From Pseudomonadota bacterium (GTDB taxonomy: Bacteria; Pseudomonadota; Gammaproteobacteria; Xanthomonadales; Xanthomonadaceae), in NCBI GenBank assembly GCA_023461075.1, contig JAEWNY010000005.1, positions 1 to 56,104 on the forward strand: a DNA stretch of 56,104 nt. Direction: 5' to 3'. How positions within the stretch are numbered: position 1 is the stretch's first letter; the number at the start of each line of letters is the position of its first letter. Positions 37,844 through 45,703 of this stretch are shown piece after piece. The notes beneath the pieces were generated by a model, which ran no database searches, was not told the origin of the DNA, and saw nothing but the letters and a program-made list of their open reading frames with translations. Made by a program: the position numbers and the translations under genes.

Positions 37844-40424
37844 CCCGTGGTGAATCCGCATGGCCGCCGCCGAACACGTTGGCTCCGGCCTGAGGGCGCA
37901 AGGGTCGGTATTCGCCGTCCATGTCCCAGGTGGTGATGTGGATGCGGCTGCCCGAAAGGTCCGCGCGATCTCCGAGCAGGGCCGGGTCGAAGGTCAGGGT
38001 CACGGTGCCTGTGGCGGGATCGGTGGCAAGCAAGGCGGCGCGCGGAAGGGCGTTGCCATCGGTGTTGGCACTGCTGCCGCCCGCGCCGAACGCGGCATTG
38101 CTCCAGCCGCCGACGCGGGCGTGCACGCTCCAGCGCATGCCATCCGGCAGGCGGGCGTTCTGCTTCGGCATCCAAGCTTGCGCGTTGGCATCTTCGCCGG
38201 GCAGTTCGATGAAAACATCGAAGGCGACGTGGTCGAAGCCGTTCGGCGGGTTCCAGGCCTGGCTCAGTTCGCGCAGCCTCAGTTCGATGCGCAATGCGCC
38301 GCCGGACGTCCACGCGCGTGCACCCAGCAGATCGCCGTGGTGGTGGCCGTCCCAGCCTTCCCCGGTCGGGTAGCGATAGCGGCCGTCCAAGCCGTGGTCG
38401 TCGCCGGCGGGATCTTCACTCTCTGCGACGAGCGTCCAGTCCCGCTGTACCCGGAACCTGCGCGCATCCGAAACCCTGCCTGAGGCAGGCGCCCACGCCA
38501 CCAGCCGGTGGAGGATCGCCGGATCGATCATGCGCGAGGTGTCGATGTCGGCCTGCCAGCGGCCTTGCGCGTCGGCGCGAGCGCAGCCGGGCAGTACCTC
38601 ACCATCGACCACCTGCCGCATGCAGTCCCCGGGCGTCGCCGTGCCATGCACGCGGGTGTCGCCGCGCAGGGTTTCGCTGGCCAGCGGGTCGATGTGCGGA
38701 CGCATCGGGCTTGTCGACGAGCGGCTCGTTGCCGGGCTCGATGCCGCTTCGATGCGTGCCACGTAGCCCGAGCGCGCCGGCAGCCAGACGTTTCCATCCA
38801 TCGTCTTCAGCTCCGTGGCGGGTTGGTCATCGCGCATCGAATAGTCCGCAACCAGTCGAGTGGCGGCCGGCAGCGGCAGCGCATCGAGCAACACCGGATG
38901 GCCGGCGGTGTTGAGCAGCACCACCAGGTCCTCGCCTTCGGCCTGCATCCGCCAGGCGATGCCGCCGGGACCGGCGGCGTTCGACCACAGCAGGCGCGGA
39001 TGCGCGCGGCGCAGCGCCGGGTGCGCCTTGCGCAGGGCGATGGCCTGTCGCAGCCAGCGGTAGCCGGGCGCGGCGGCATCCAGTCGATCCACGCCTCCCG
39101 ATCCTTGCCCATGCGCGAACATCGCAGGCCGGCGCTCGCGCATGGCCTGCTCGGTGCCGTAATAGATGACCGGAATGCCGGGCAGGGTGAGCATCGCCAG
39201 CAACGCCTGGCGTTGGCCGAAGGCATCGCCGCCGGCGAGGAAACGGTCGACATCGTGATTGTCGATGAAGGTCGGCATCCGCCATGGATCGCGATGGACC
39301 CGCATCATCGATTCGATCCGCCAGGCCAACTCGGCCGTGGCATGGCCGCGCGCGAACACGTTGCCCAGGCTGCCGTACAGCGGGAAGTTGATCATGCTGT
39401 CCAGGCCGCGTCGGCCAGCGGCCGATTGCGCGTAGGACTCGAGCTTGCGGGCGCCTGCGTCCTGCATTGGCTTGTCGATGACGAAGCCCTCGCCGAACGC
39501 GATGAAGTCCTTGATGCCGGCAGCCGCCGCGACGCTGGCCATGCCCGGGGCGGATGCGTCATCGGAATGCAGGAAGTCGGCGAAGAAATCCGGCGGCACG
39601 TGGATGGCGGTATCGACGCGGAAGCCATCGACGCCGATATCGCGGATCCAGCGGCCGTAACTCTCGCGCAAAGCACGGCGGACGCGCGGATTCTCGGTAT
39701 CGAGATCGTCCAGCCCCGAGAGTTGCCAATCGGTCTCCTGCTTGTGATCGCGGAAATCGCGGATGTCCGGCGTCCAGTGGTAGATGCCCAGGTCGCGATC
39801 GGCGGGCTTGCGCGCATCGTTGGCCGAGAACGGCCACTGGGCGGGGGCGGTCGCGCCCTGGCTGTCGCGCTGGAAGGAGAGTGCGCGAGTCGGGTCGTCG
39901 GCACGCCAGCCATCGCCATACTGCAGCCAGTTGCCGACATGGTTGACCACCACGTCCTGCACCAGCTTCATGTCGCGACGATGCAGCTCGTCGGCCAGCG
40001 CGCGATAATCGGCCACGGTCCCGAGGTGCGGGTCGATGCCGCTGAAGTCGCTGGCCCAGTAGCCGTGGTAGCCACCGTAGCGCGAGCCGGGGTGCCACCA
40101 CTGGTTGAGCACCGGCGGGGTGATCCACAGCGCGGTCGCGCCCAGGTCGCGGATGTAATCCAGTTGGCCGCGCAGGCCGACCAGGTCACCGCCGTTGTAC
40201 TTGGACTCACTGGCCGGATCGTATTCGCCGGCGCCCTGGTCGTTGTTGGCCGGATCGCCATCGGCGAAGCGGTCGGTGAGAACGAAGTAGATGATCTCGT
40301 CGCGCCAGTCGCGCTTGGGCTGGGTGGACGACAAGGTCTGGGCCAGCAGTGGCCCCGCGACCAGCAGTGCGATCACGGGAATCCACGCAGGCGGGCTGCG
40401 CCCAGTCGTATTGCATCGCGGCAT
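37809..40424 (-). CDS. Large secreted GH13 alpha-amylase with glucodextranase-like C-terminal module
   Basis: Exported alpha-amylase (871 aa). The signal peptide ends near AGPLLAQ. The catalytic domain includes DVVVNHVGN, Asp271 (GFRVDTAIH), Glu312 (FGEGFVID) and Asp391 (IDNHDVDRF). Beyond the barrel and a short beta domain, residues from about 668 to the end start with EDPAGDDHG and contain NGFDHVAFDVFIE, resembling the C-terminal binding module of glucodextranases (PF09985 type), so it may hold the enzyme on glucan or the cell surface. The ATG at 40424 has GGGAG at 7 bases; an upstream ATG at 40460 would lengthen the signal. It is divergent from the TonB receptor and shares its operator region. 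Confidence 0.88.
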   Translation of the reverse strand: MPRCNTTGRSPPAWIPVIALLVAGPLLAQTLSSTQPKRDWRDEIIYFVLTDRFADGDPANNDQGAGEYDPASESKYNGGDLVGLRGQLDYIRDLGATALWITPPVLNQWWHPGSRYGGYHGYWASDFSGIDPHLGTVADYRALADELHRRDMKLVQDVVVNHVGNWLQYGDGWRADDPTRALSFQRDSQGATAPAQWPFSANDARKPADRDLGIYHWTPDIRDFRDHKQETDWQLSGLDDLDTENPRVRRALRESYGRWIRDIGVDGFRVDTAIHVPPDFFADFLHSDDASAPGMASVAAAAGIKDFIAFGEGFVIDKPMQDAGARKLESYAQSAAGRRGLDSMINFPLYGSLGNVFARGHATAELAWRIESMMRVHRDPWRMPTFIDNHDVDRFLAGGDAFGQRQALLAMLTLPGIPVIYYGTEQAMRERRPAMFAHGQGSGGVDRLDAAAPGYRWLRQAIALRKAHPALRRAHPRLLWSNAAGPGGIAWRMQAEGEDLVVLLNTAGHPVLLDALPLPAATRLVADYSMRDDQPATELKTMDGNVWLPARSGYVARIEAASSPATSRSSTSPMRPHIDPLASETLRGDTRVHGTATPGDCMRQVVDGEVLPGCARADAQGRWQADIDTSRMIDPAILHRLVAWAPASGRVSDARRFRVQRDWTLVAESEDPAGDDHGLDGRYRYPTGEGWDGHHHGDLLGARAWTSGGALRIELRLRELSQAWNPPNGFDHVAFDVFIELPGEDANAQAWMPKQNARLPDGMRWSVHARVGGWSNAAFGAGGSSANTDGNALPRAALLATDPATGTVTLTFDPALLGDRADLSGSRIHITTWDMDGEYRPLRPQAGANVFGGGHADSPRVMDAIGPLTLR

Positions 40425-40487
40425 CCGCGGTCTCCCTCGGCGTGATCGGCAGCATCGCATGATGAAAGATGGCCGAACGAATTTGCT

Positions 40488-40499
40488 GAATGCGTTTGT
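40488..40499. promoter_or_regulatory. Possible degenerate second LacI-type site
   Basis: GAATGCGTTTGT matches the strong site core GAATACGTATGC at 9 of 12 positions and is centred 50 bases upstream of it. It lies in an unusually AT-rich stretch between the amylase and receptor genes. Confidence 0.3.
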
Positions 40500-40535
40500 T
40501 TTCAAGTGTTTTTGTCGCGGCTTCACGAAACCGTA

Positions 40536-40550
40536 ATGAATACGTATGCA
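40536..40550. promoter_or_regulatory. Putative LacI-family operator (amylase / TonB receptor divergent region)
   Basis: ATGAATACGTATGCA, identical over 15 bases to the reverse complement of 28762-28776. It lies 119 bases before the TonB receptor start and 111 bases before the amylase start, in the divergent control region, where it could control both. The 245-base region holds no gene. Confidence 0.7.
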
Positions 40551-40669
40551 GCACCTAGCGCTGTTCCGGGCTGGTGAAAGAACATCCGCGCCAGTCCGCA
40601 GCCGAGCTGTGGACGACCAATCCACGTCTGCCGCGCGAGCCGCAGGCCATCACGGACCCGGAGAACCCG

Positions 40670-43357
40670 ATGGTTGAGTTGAAGAAGAACCTGCTGAGCG
40701 TTGCCTTGCTGTCGGCGCTTTCGATGGCCGCGGCCAGTGCGCATGCGCAGGACGCGCAGCAGACCGATGCCGAGAAGAAGGAAGAGGCGGCCAAGTCGCT
40801 CGACACGGTGGTGGTGACCGGCATCCGGGGTTCGATCGAGCGCAGCATCGAGGCCAAGCAGGACGCCAGCACCATGGTCGAGGCTATCTCGGCCGAGGAC
40901 ATCGGCAAGCTCCCGGATACCTCGATCGCCGATTCGCTGGCACGCCTGCCGGGCCTGACCGCTCAGCGCTTCGGTGGCCGTCCGCAGGAAATCAACATCC
41001 GTGGGTTCGCCGGCGACTTCTCCACGGGCCTGCTCAATGGCCGCGAGCAGGTCAGCATGGGCAACAACCGGGGCGTCGAGTTCGACCAATTCCCGTCCGA
41101 GCTGATGAGCTCGGTGATCGTGCACAAGACCACCCAGGCCGACCTGGTCGGGCAGGGCCTGTCGGGCACGGTCAACCTGCGCACCGCGCGTCCGCTCGAC
41201 TATGACCAGCGCATCGTCGCGGTCAATGCGCGCGCTGACATGAACAAGGTCGCCGACGAGAAGGAATACGGCAACCGCTACAGCATTTCCTACATCGACC
41301 AGTTCGCCGACAACACCGTCGGCCTGGCGCTGGGCTATGCACGCCTCAACAATCCTGGCCAGAGCCACCAGTTCGGTTCATGGGGCTACAACGATGTCGG
41401 CGCGCTGGGCGGCGGCGATGTGTTCGCGTTCGAGAACGACAACAGCCGCGACGGCCTGATGGCGACGCTGGAATACCGCCCTTCCAATGATTTCCGCTCG
41501 ATCCTCGACGTGTTCTATTCGCGCTTCGACAAGGACGAGGCCAAGCGCGGCGTGCAATTCGGCCTGAGCAACCAGGTCGGCACCCAGTACAGCGCCAGCA
41601 ACACGCTGCAGTCCGGCACGGCGACCGCCAGCCCGGTGGTGTTGCGCAACGACCTCAACTTCGCACATGACGACATGCTGTCGATCGGCTGGCGCAACGA
41701 GGCCAACCTCGGCAGCAACTGGACCCTGAAGACCGATGTCGCCACCTCCAAGGGCACGCGCGAAGAGCGGATCCTGGAAACCTACGGCGTGATGCGCCCG
41801 GGCGTGAACAACACGGTCGGCTTCAGCTACAACCCGGACGGCTATTTCGACTTCGACTTCGCCTCCGACCTGTCCAACATCGCCAACTTCGCCCTGATGG
41901 ACCCGGGCGGCTGGGGCGGCGACCGTGCCCAGGCCGGCTATCTCAAGGACTTCACCGTCCGCGACCGCATCAACTCGATGCGGGTGGACCTGGAGCGCAG
42001 CTTCGATACCGGCTTCATCAGCAGCGTGGTGTTCGGCGCCAACCTGACCGACCGTCGCAAGACCCGCGGCTCGGACGAAAACACCTTGTGCGTGACCTTG
42101 GCGTGCTCGACCAACGTGGCCGGTGACATCCCGGCCGGTTCGACCTCCAACGTCGCGCTCGGCTTTGCCGGCATCGACAACTTCCTGTCACTCGACCCGC
42201 AGGCGCTGGTGAACTCCTACTTCTACCTGATGCCGAAGTACCACGAGGACATCGCGGCCAAGAACTGGCGCATCAACGAGCGGGTGACCACGTACTACGT
42301 GCAGGCCAACATCGACACCGAACTGGGTTCGATCCCGCTGCGCGGCAATATCGGCGTGCAGGCGGTGAATGCCAAGCAGTCGTCGAGCGGTTGGCAGACC
42401 TACAGCGGGCTTGCGACCAGCAACCTGGCTGGCGCGGCGGTCGAGGGTTCGGCCAGCTATACCGACTACCTGCCGAGCATGAACCTGTCGTTCGGCTTGC
42501 CGTCCGACCAGTTCGTCCGCTTCGGCGCCAGCCGGCAAATGGCGCGTCCGCGCATGGACCAGCTGATTGCCAACGACAACATCAGCGTCGTGCGCCAGGA
42601 TGCGAACCGCCCCGATCCGTACTGGAAGCGCGATGGCGGCAACCCGGACCTGCAGCCGTGGCTGGCAGATGCCTACGACATTTCCTACGAGAAGTACTTC
42701 GGCGGCAATCGCGGCTACGTCAGCGCCGCTTACTTCTACAAGGACCTGAAGTCGTACATCTACGACCTGACCACGACCTTCGACATCCGTGACACCACCG
42801 TGCCGCAGAGCGCGTGGCCGGCGGATGTCGCAAGCCCGACGGGCGATTACGTGCGCCCGGCCAACGGTACCGGCGGCGTCATCAAGGGCTTCGAGTTCGC
42901 GGTCTCGCTGCCGTTCGGCCTGCTGTGGGCACCGCTGGAAGGCTTCGGCTTCTACGGCAGCTACTCGGACACCCGCAGCAGCATCCAGCCGGATGGTCCA
43001 GACAACCCGACCACGCCGCTGCCGGGCCTTTCCAAGTACGTTTCCAACATGAGCCTGTACTACGAGCGCTTCGGCTTCTCGGCTCGCGTCAGCCAGCGCT
43101 CGCGCTCGGCTTTCCTCGGCGAAGTGCAAGGCGCCGGTGGCGACCGGACCCGCGTGTACTTCGATGGCGAGGAAGTGGTGGATGCGCAACTGGGCTACAC
43201 CTTCCAGAGCGGCCCGCTGCAGAACCTCGGCTTCCTGCTCCAGGTCAACAACCTGACCGACGAGCCGTTCCGCCGCTTCAGTGGCGTGGAAGACCGTCCC
43301 AACGAGTTCACCGAGTACGGTCGCACCTATCTGTTCGGCGTCAGCTACAGGTTCTGA
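40670..43357 (+). CDS. TonB-dependent receptor for maltodextrins (MalA-like)
   Basis: Outer-membrane transporter (895 aa). A signal peptide ends MAAASAHA; the TonB box is LDTVVVTG, followed by the IRGSIERSIEAKQ sequence typical of the sugar receptors of this bacterial group. A plug domain contains INIRGFAGDFSTGLLNGRE, and the barrel ends in YRF. The ATG at 40670 has GGAG 6 bases upstream; the frame extends upstream to 40574 without a signal peptide. Its place beside amylases, pullulanase and two sugar transporters, under the same putative operator, points to maltodextrin uptake as shown for Caulobacter MalA. A terminator follows. Confidence 0.9.
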   Translation: MVELKKNLLSVALLSALSMAAASAHAQDAQQTDAEKKEEAAKSLDTVVVTGIRGSIERSIEAKQDASTMVEAISAEDIGKLPDTSIADSLARLPGLTAQRFGGRPQEINIRGFAGDFSTGLLNGREQVSMGNNRGVEFDQFPSELMSSVIVHKTTQADLVGQGLSGTVNLRTARPLDYDQRIVAVNARADMNKVADEKEYGNRYSISYIDQFADNTVGLALGYARLNNPGQSHQFGSWGYNDVGALGGGDVFAFENDNSRDGLMATLEYRPSNDFRSILDVFYSRFDKDEAKRGVQFGLSNQVGTQYSASNTLQSGTATASPVVLRNDLNFAHDDMLSIGWRNEANLGSNWTLKTDVATSKGTREERILETYGVMRPGVNNTVGFSYNPDGYFDFDFASDLSNIANFALMDPGGWGGDRAQAGYLKDFTVRDRINSMRVDLERSFDTGFISSVVFGANLTDRRKTRGSDENTLCVTLACSTNVAGDIPAGSTSNVALGFAGIDNFLSLDPQALVNSYFYLMPKYHEDIAAKNWRINERVTTYYVQANIDTELGSIPLRGNIGVQAVNAKQSSSGWQTYSGLATSNLAGAAVEGSASYTDYLPSMNLSFGLPSDQFVRFGASRQMARPRMDQLIANDNISVVRQDANRPDPYWKRDGGNPDLQPWLADAYDISYEKYFGGNRGYVSAAYFYKDLKSYIYDLTTTFDIRDTTVPQSAWPADVASPTGDYVRPANGTGGVIKGFEFAVSLPFGLLWAPLEGFGFYGSYSDTRSSIQPDGPDNPTTPLPGLSKYVSNMSLYYERFGFSARVSQRSRSAFLGEVQGAGGDRTRVYFDGEEVVDAQLGYTFQSGPLQNLGFLLQVNNLTDEPFRRFSGVEDRPNEFTEYGRTYLFGVSYRF

Positions 43358-43385
43358 GCCCCGCGGTCGTCCCGATGCAACCCCG

Positions 43386-43421
43386 CCCCGCCTCCGGTCC
43401 CCGGCAGGCGGGGTTCTTTTT
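43386..43421 (+). terminator. Terminator between TonB receptor and SLC5 symporter
   Basis: Stem CCCCGCC / GGCGGGG with an inner CCGG/CCGG extension, followed by TTCTTTTT. The T-run ends directly at the GGAG ribosome-binding site of the symporter gene (43422-43425), so read-through past this hairpin would be the way the symporter is expressed from the receptor promoter. Confidence 0.8.
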
Positions 43422-43431
43422 GGAGTGATCG

Positions 43432-44865
43432 ATGCAGAACGAATGGATCCAGATCGGCGTGTTCCTCGTCCTGACCTTGGGCACCGCCGCGCTGACCTGG
43501 TGGAAGAGTCGTGCATCGGTGCGCAGCAAGGACCGCGCGCAGGACTTCTTCCTGGCTAGCGGGCACCTCAGCTGGCCGTTCATCGCCGGGTCGCTGTTGC
43601 TGACCAATATCAGCGCCGAGCAAATCGTCGGCATGAACGGCGCGCAGAACCTGTTGCAGGTGTGGTGGGAATTCGGGGCCGCGGTCGGCCTGTTGGTGTT
43701 GGCCAAGGTGCTTGTGCCGATGTACTACCGCTACGGCTGCACCACCACCACCGAGTTGCTTGAAAAGCGCCTGGGCGATGCCTCGCTGCGGCGTATCGTT
43801 TCCACCCTGTTCCTGCTCGGCTATCTGTTCATCCTGCTGCCGATGGTGCTCTACACCGGCGCGCGCTTCATGAAGTCGATGTTCGAACCGGAAATGTCGA
43901 TCATGACCATCTCGATCCTGTTCGCGCTCGCCGGGTTGGCCTATGCGGCGCTGGGCGGCCTGCGCGCGATCGCGATCTCCGACACCTACATGGGTGTCAT
44001 CCTGCTGGTGATGGGCGGGCTGGTGACCTGGTTCGCGCTGGAGCGCATCGGCTGGGATTTTTCCGGCATCCCGGCCGAGCGGCTGACGCTGTGGGGTGGC
44101 CCGGATTCCGACATCCCGTGGCCCACGCTGTTCACCGGGATGATGTTCGCCCACATCTTCTACTGGGGCACCAACCAGGTCATCGCCCAGCGCGCGTTGG
44201 CGGCAAAGGACATCCGCGAGGCGCAGAAGGGCATTTACGCGGCCGCGCTGCTCAAGTTCCTGACCCCGCTGATCGTGGTGCTGCCGGGGATCATCGCCTA
44301 CAAGTTGTACGGCGACATCGACGACAACGCCTACGGCCGGCTGGTCGGCGATGTGCTGCCGCCTTGGCTGTCGGGCGCGTTCGCCGCGGCGATGACCGGC
44401 GCGGTTCTGTCCAGTTACAACGCCGGCCTCAACTCCGCGGCCGCGCTGTATGCGATGGACATCCACCTGCCGATGATCAACCCGAAGGCGGATGCCAGGC
44501 GGGTCGGGCAGTGGACCCAGGTCCTCGCGCTGCTGGTCTCGCTGGCGCTGGTGCCGCTGTATGCCAACGCCAAGAGCATCATCGCCACCTTGCAGCAATT
44601 GAACGGGCTGTATTCGATGCCGGTGCTGGCCGCCTTCATCGTCGCCATCTTCGTGCGCGGCGCGAACGCCAAGGCCTTGCGGATCGCGCTGGTGTTCGGG
44701 GTGGCGTTGTACGCGATGTTCACCTTCGTCTGGACGCCGCTGCACTACCTGCACCTCATGTTCATCACCCTGCTGGCGACGGTGGCGCTGGCCATCGCAC
44801 TCAGTCGCCTGATGGGGCCGTCCGGGGCGGCGACCGATCCCGCGGTCGATGCAGCAGCCGGCTGA
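43432..44865 (+). CDS. SLC5-family sodium/sugar symporter
   Basis: Inner-membrane sodium:solute symporter (477 aa, 12-14 helices). Early family features are DFFLASGHLSWPFIAGSLLLTNISAEQIVG, and the unwound-helix region ALGGLRAIAISDTYMG lies near residue 180. The branch is that of sodium/glucose or galactose carriers (SglT-like), so it probably brings in glucose or short sugars released in the periplasm, alongside the MFS carrier. It follows the TonB receptor after a terminator with no separate clear promoter, and is the last gene before the rimP operon. Confidence 0.88.
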   Translation: MQNEWIQIGVFLVLTLGTAALTWWKSRASVRSKDRAQDFFLASGHLSWPFIAGSLLLTNISAEQIVGMNGAQNLLQVWWEFGAAVGLLVLAKVLVPMYYRYGCTTTTELLEKRLGDASLRRIVSTLFLLGYLFILLPMVLYTGARFMKSMFEPEMSIMTISILFALAGLAYAALGGLRAIAISDTYMGVILLVMGGLVTWFALERIGWDFSGIPAERLTLWGGPDSDIPWPTLFTGMMFAHIFYWGTNQVIAQRALAAKDIREAQKGIYAAALLKFLTPLIVVLPGIIAYKLYGDIDDNAYGRLVGDVLPPWLSGAFAAAMTGAVLSSYNAGLNSAAALYAMDIHLPMINPKADARRVGQWTQVLALLVSLALVPLYANAKSIIATLQQLNGLYSMPVLAAFIVAIFVRGANAKALRIALVFGVALYAMFTFVWTPLHYLHLMFITLLATVALAIALSRLMGPSGAATDPAVDAAAG

Positions 44866-44885
44866 ACGGGTTGACTGGATGCAGC

Positions 44886-44914
44886 TTGCCGTCGGAGCCG
44901 GCTGCGGCTATCAT
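44886..44914 (+). promoter_or_regulatory. Promoter of the rimP-nusA-infB operon
   Basis: TTGCCG (44886-44891), 17-base spacer and TATCAT (44909-44914), 20 bases after the symporter stop. It predicts a leader of about 170 bases before rimP. Confidence 0.65.
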
Positions 44915-44919
44915 TTCGC

Positions 44920-45058
44920 GCTTGAAAGCGGGCCTTGGTGCCCGTTTCCGGGATCGGCACGCGGCATCGCCGATCCGGGGCCTCCGTCCAGGTGCGGCAC
45001 CTGGCGGAACCGGACATCGCAATACCGGAAAGGGCCCAACGGGCCCTTTCTTCGTTTT
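44920..45058 (+). promoter_or_regulatory. rimP leader with terminator-like attenuator
   Basis: The leader contains two hairpins. The first is GAAA-CGGGC / GCCCG-TTTC with one bulged G (44924-44948). The second is GAAAGGGCCC / GGGCCCTTTC with loop AAC followed by TTCGTTTT (45028-45058), a full rho-independent terminator 30 bases before the rimP start. Gammaproteobacteria carry a described rimP-leader attenuator RNA ending in such a terminator; this fits its position. Autoregulation by NusA is known for the E. coli operon. Confidence 0.65.
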
Positions 45059-45088
45059 GGGCGCCAGCTGGCGCGAGATCGGACACAG

Positions 45089-45703
45089 ATGGACAAGGCT
45101 TCCCAAATCAGCGCGCTGCTCACCCCGACCGTGGCTTCGCTCGGGTTGGAGCTGCTCGGCATCGATTACCTGCCGGCGCCGGGGGGCGCCGTCGTGCGCC
45201 TGTACATCGATTACCCGGCCGATGCCGCGGCGGTGACCGGCGAGGATGGCCAGGCCGTGCCGCCGTCGGTCGGCATCGACGAATGCGAGCAGGTCAGCCG
45301 CGAGGTATCGGCCCAGCTCGACGTCGAGGACCCGATCAGCGGCAATTACACGCTGGAAGTCTCCTCGCCCGGCCTCGACCGCCCGCTGTTCACCGCGGAA
45401 CAGTTCAGCCGTTTCATCGGCCAGAACGCCAAGGTCGGGCTGAAGCTGCCGCAGGACGGCCGCCGTCGCCTGACCGGGCGCATCGATGCGGTCCAAGGCG
45501 AGACCATCCGTTTCGATGTCGACGGCCAACCGTTCGAAGCGTCTGTCGACAACATCGACAAGGCCCGCCTCGTGCCCGATTGGGCCGCGATGGGCTATGC
45601 CCCCCGGAAGCCGGGCAAGAAGAAAACCGCCGGCAAGGCCGGCAAGACCGAATCCACCAATAAGCAGGCGGGCAAGGCCGCCGATGCGGAGTCTGAAGAA
45701 TGA
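45089..45703 (+). CDS. rimP: Ribosome maturation factor RimP
   Basis: Cytoplasmic factor for 30S subunit maturation (204 aa). The N-terminal domain has SLGLELLGIDYLPAPGGAVVRLYIDYP and the middle VSREVSAQLDVEDPISGNYTLEVSSPGLDRPL, the family signature, followed by an SH3-like C-terminal domain. A lysine-rich tail (residues about 170-204, KPGKKKTAGKAGK) is longer than in E. coli. The start at 45089 was chosen for the conserved MDKASQISALL; the upstream in-frame region is leader. The stop overlaps the nusA start (ATGA). Confidence 0.95.
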   Translation: MDKASQISALLTPTVASLGLELLGIDYLPAPGGAVVRLYIDYPADAAAVTGEDGQAVPPSVGIDECEQVSREVSAQLDVEDPISGNYTLEVSSPGLDRPLFTAEQFSRFIGQNAKVGLKLPQDGRRRLTGRIDAVQGETIRFDVDGQPFEASVDNIDKARLVPDWAAMGYAPRKPGKKKTAGKAGKTESTNKQAGKAADAESEE

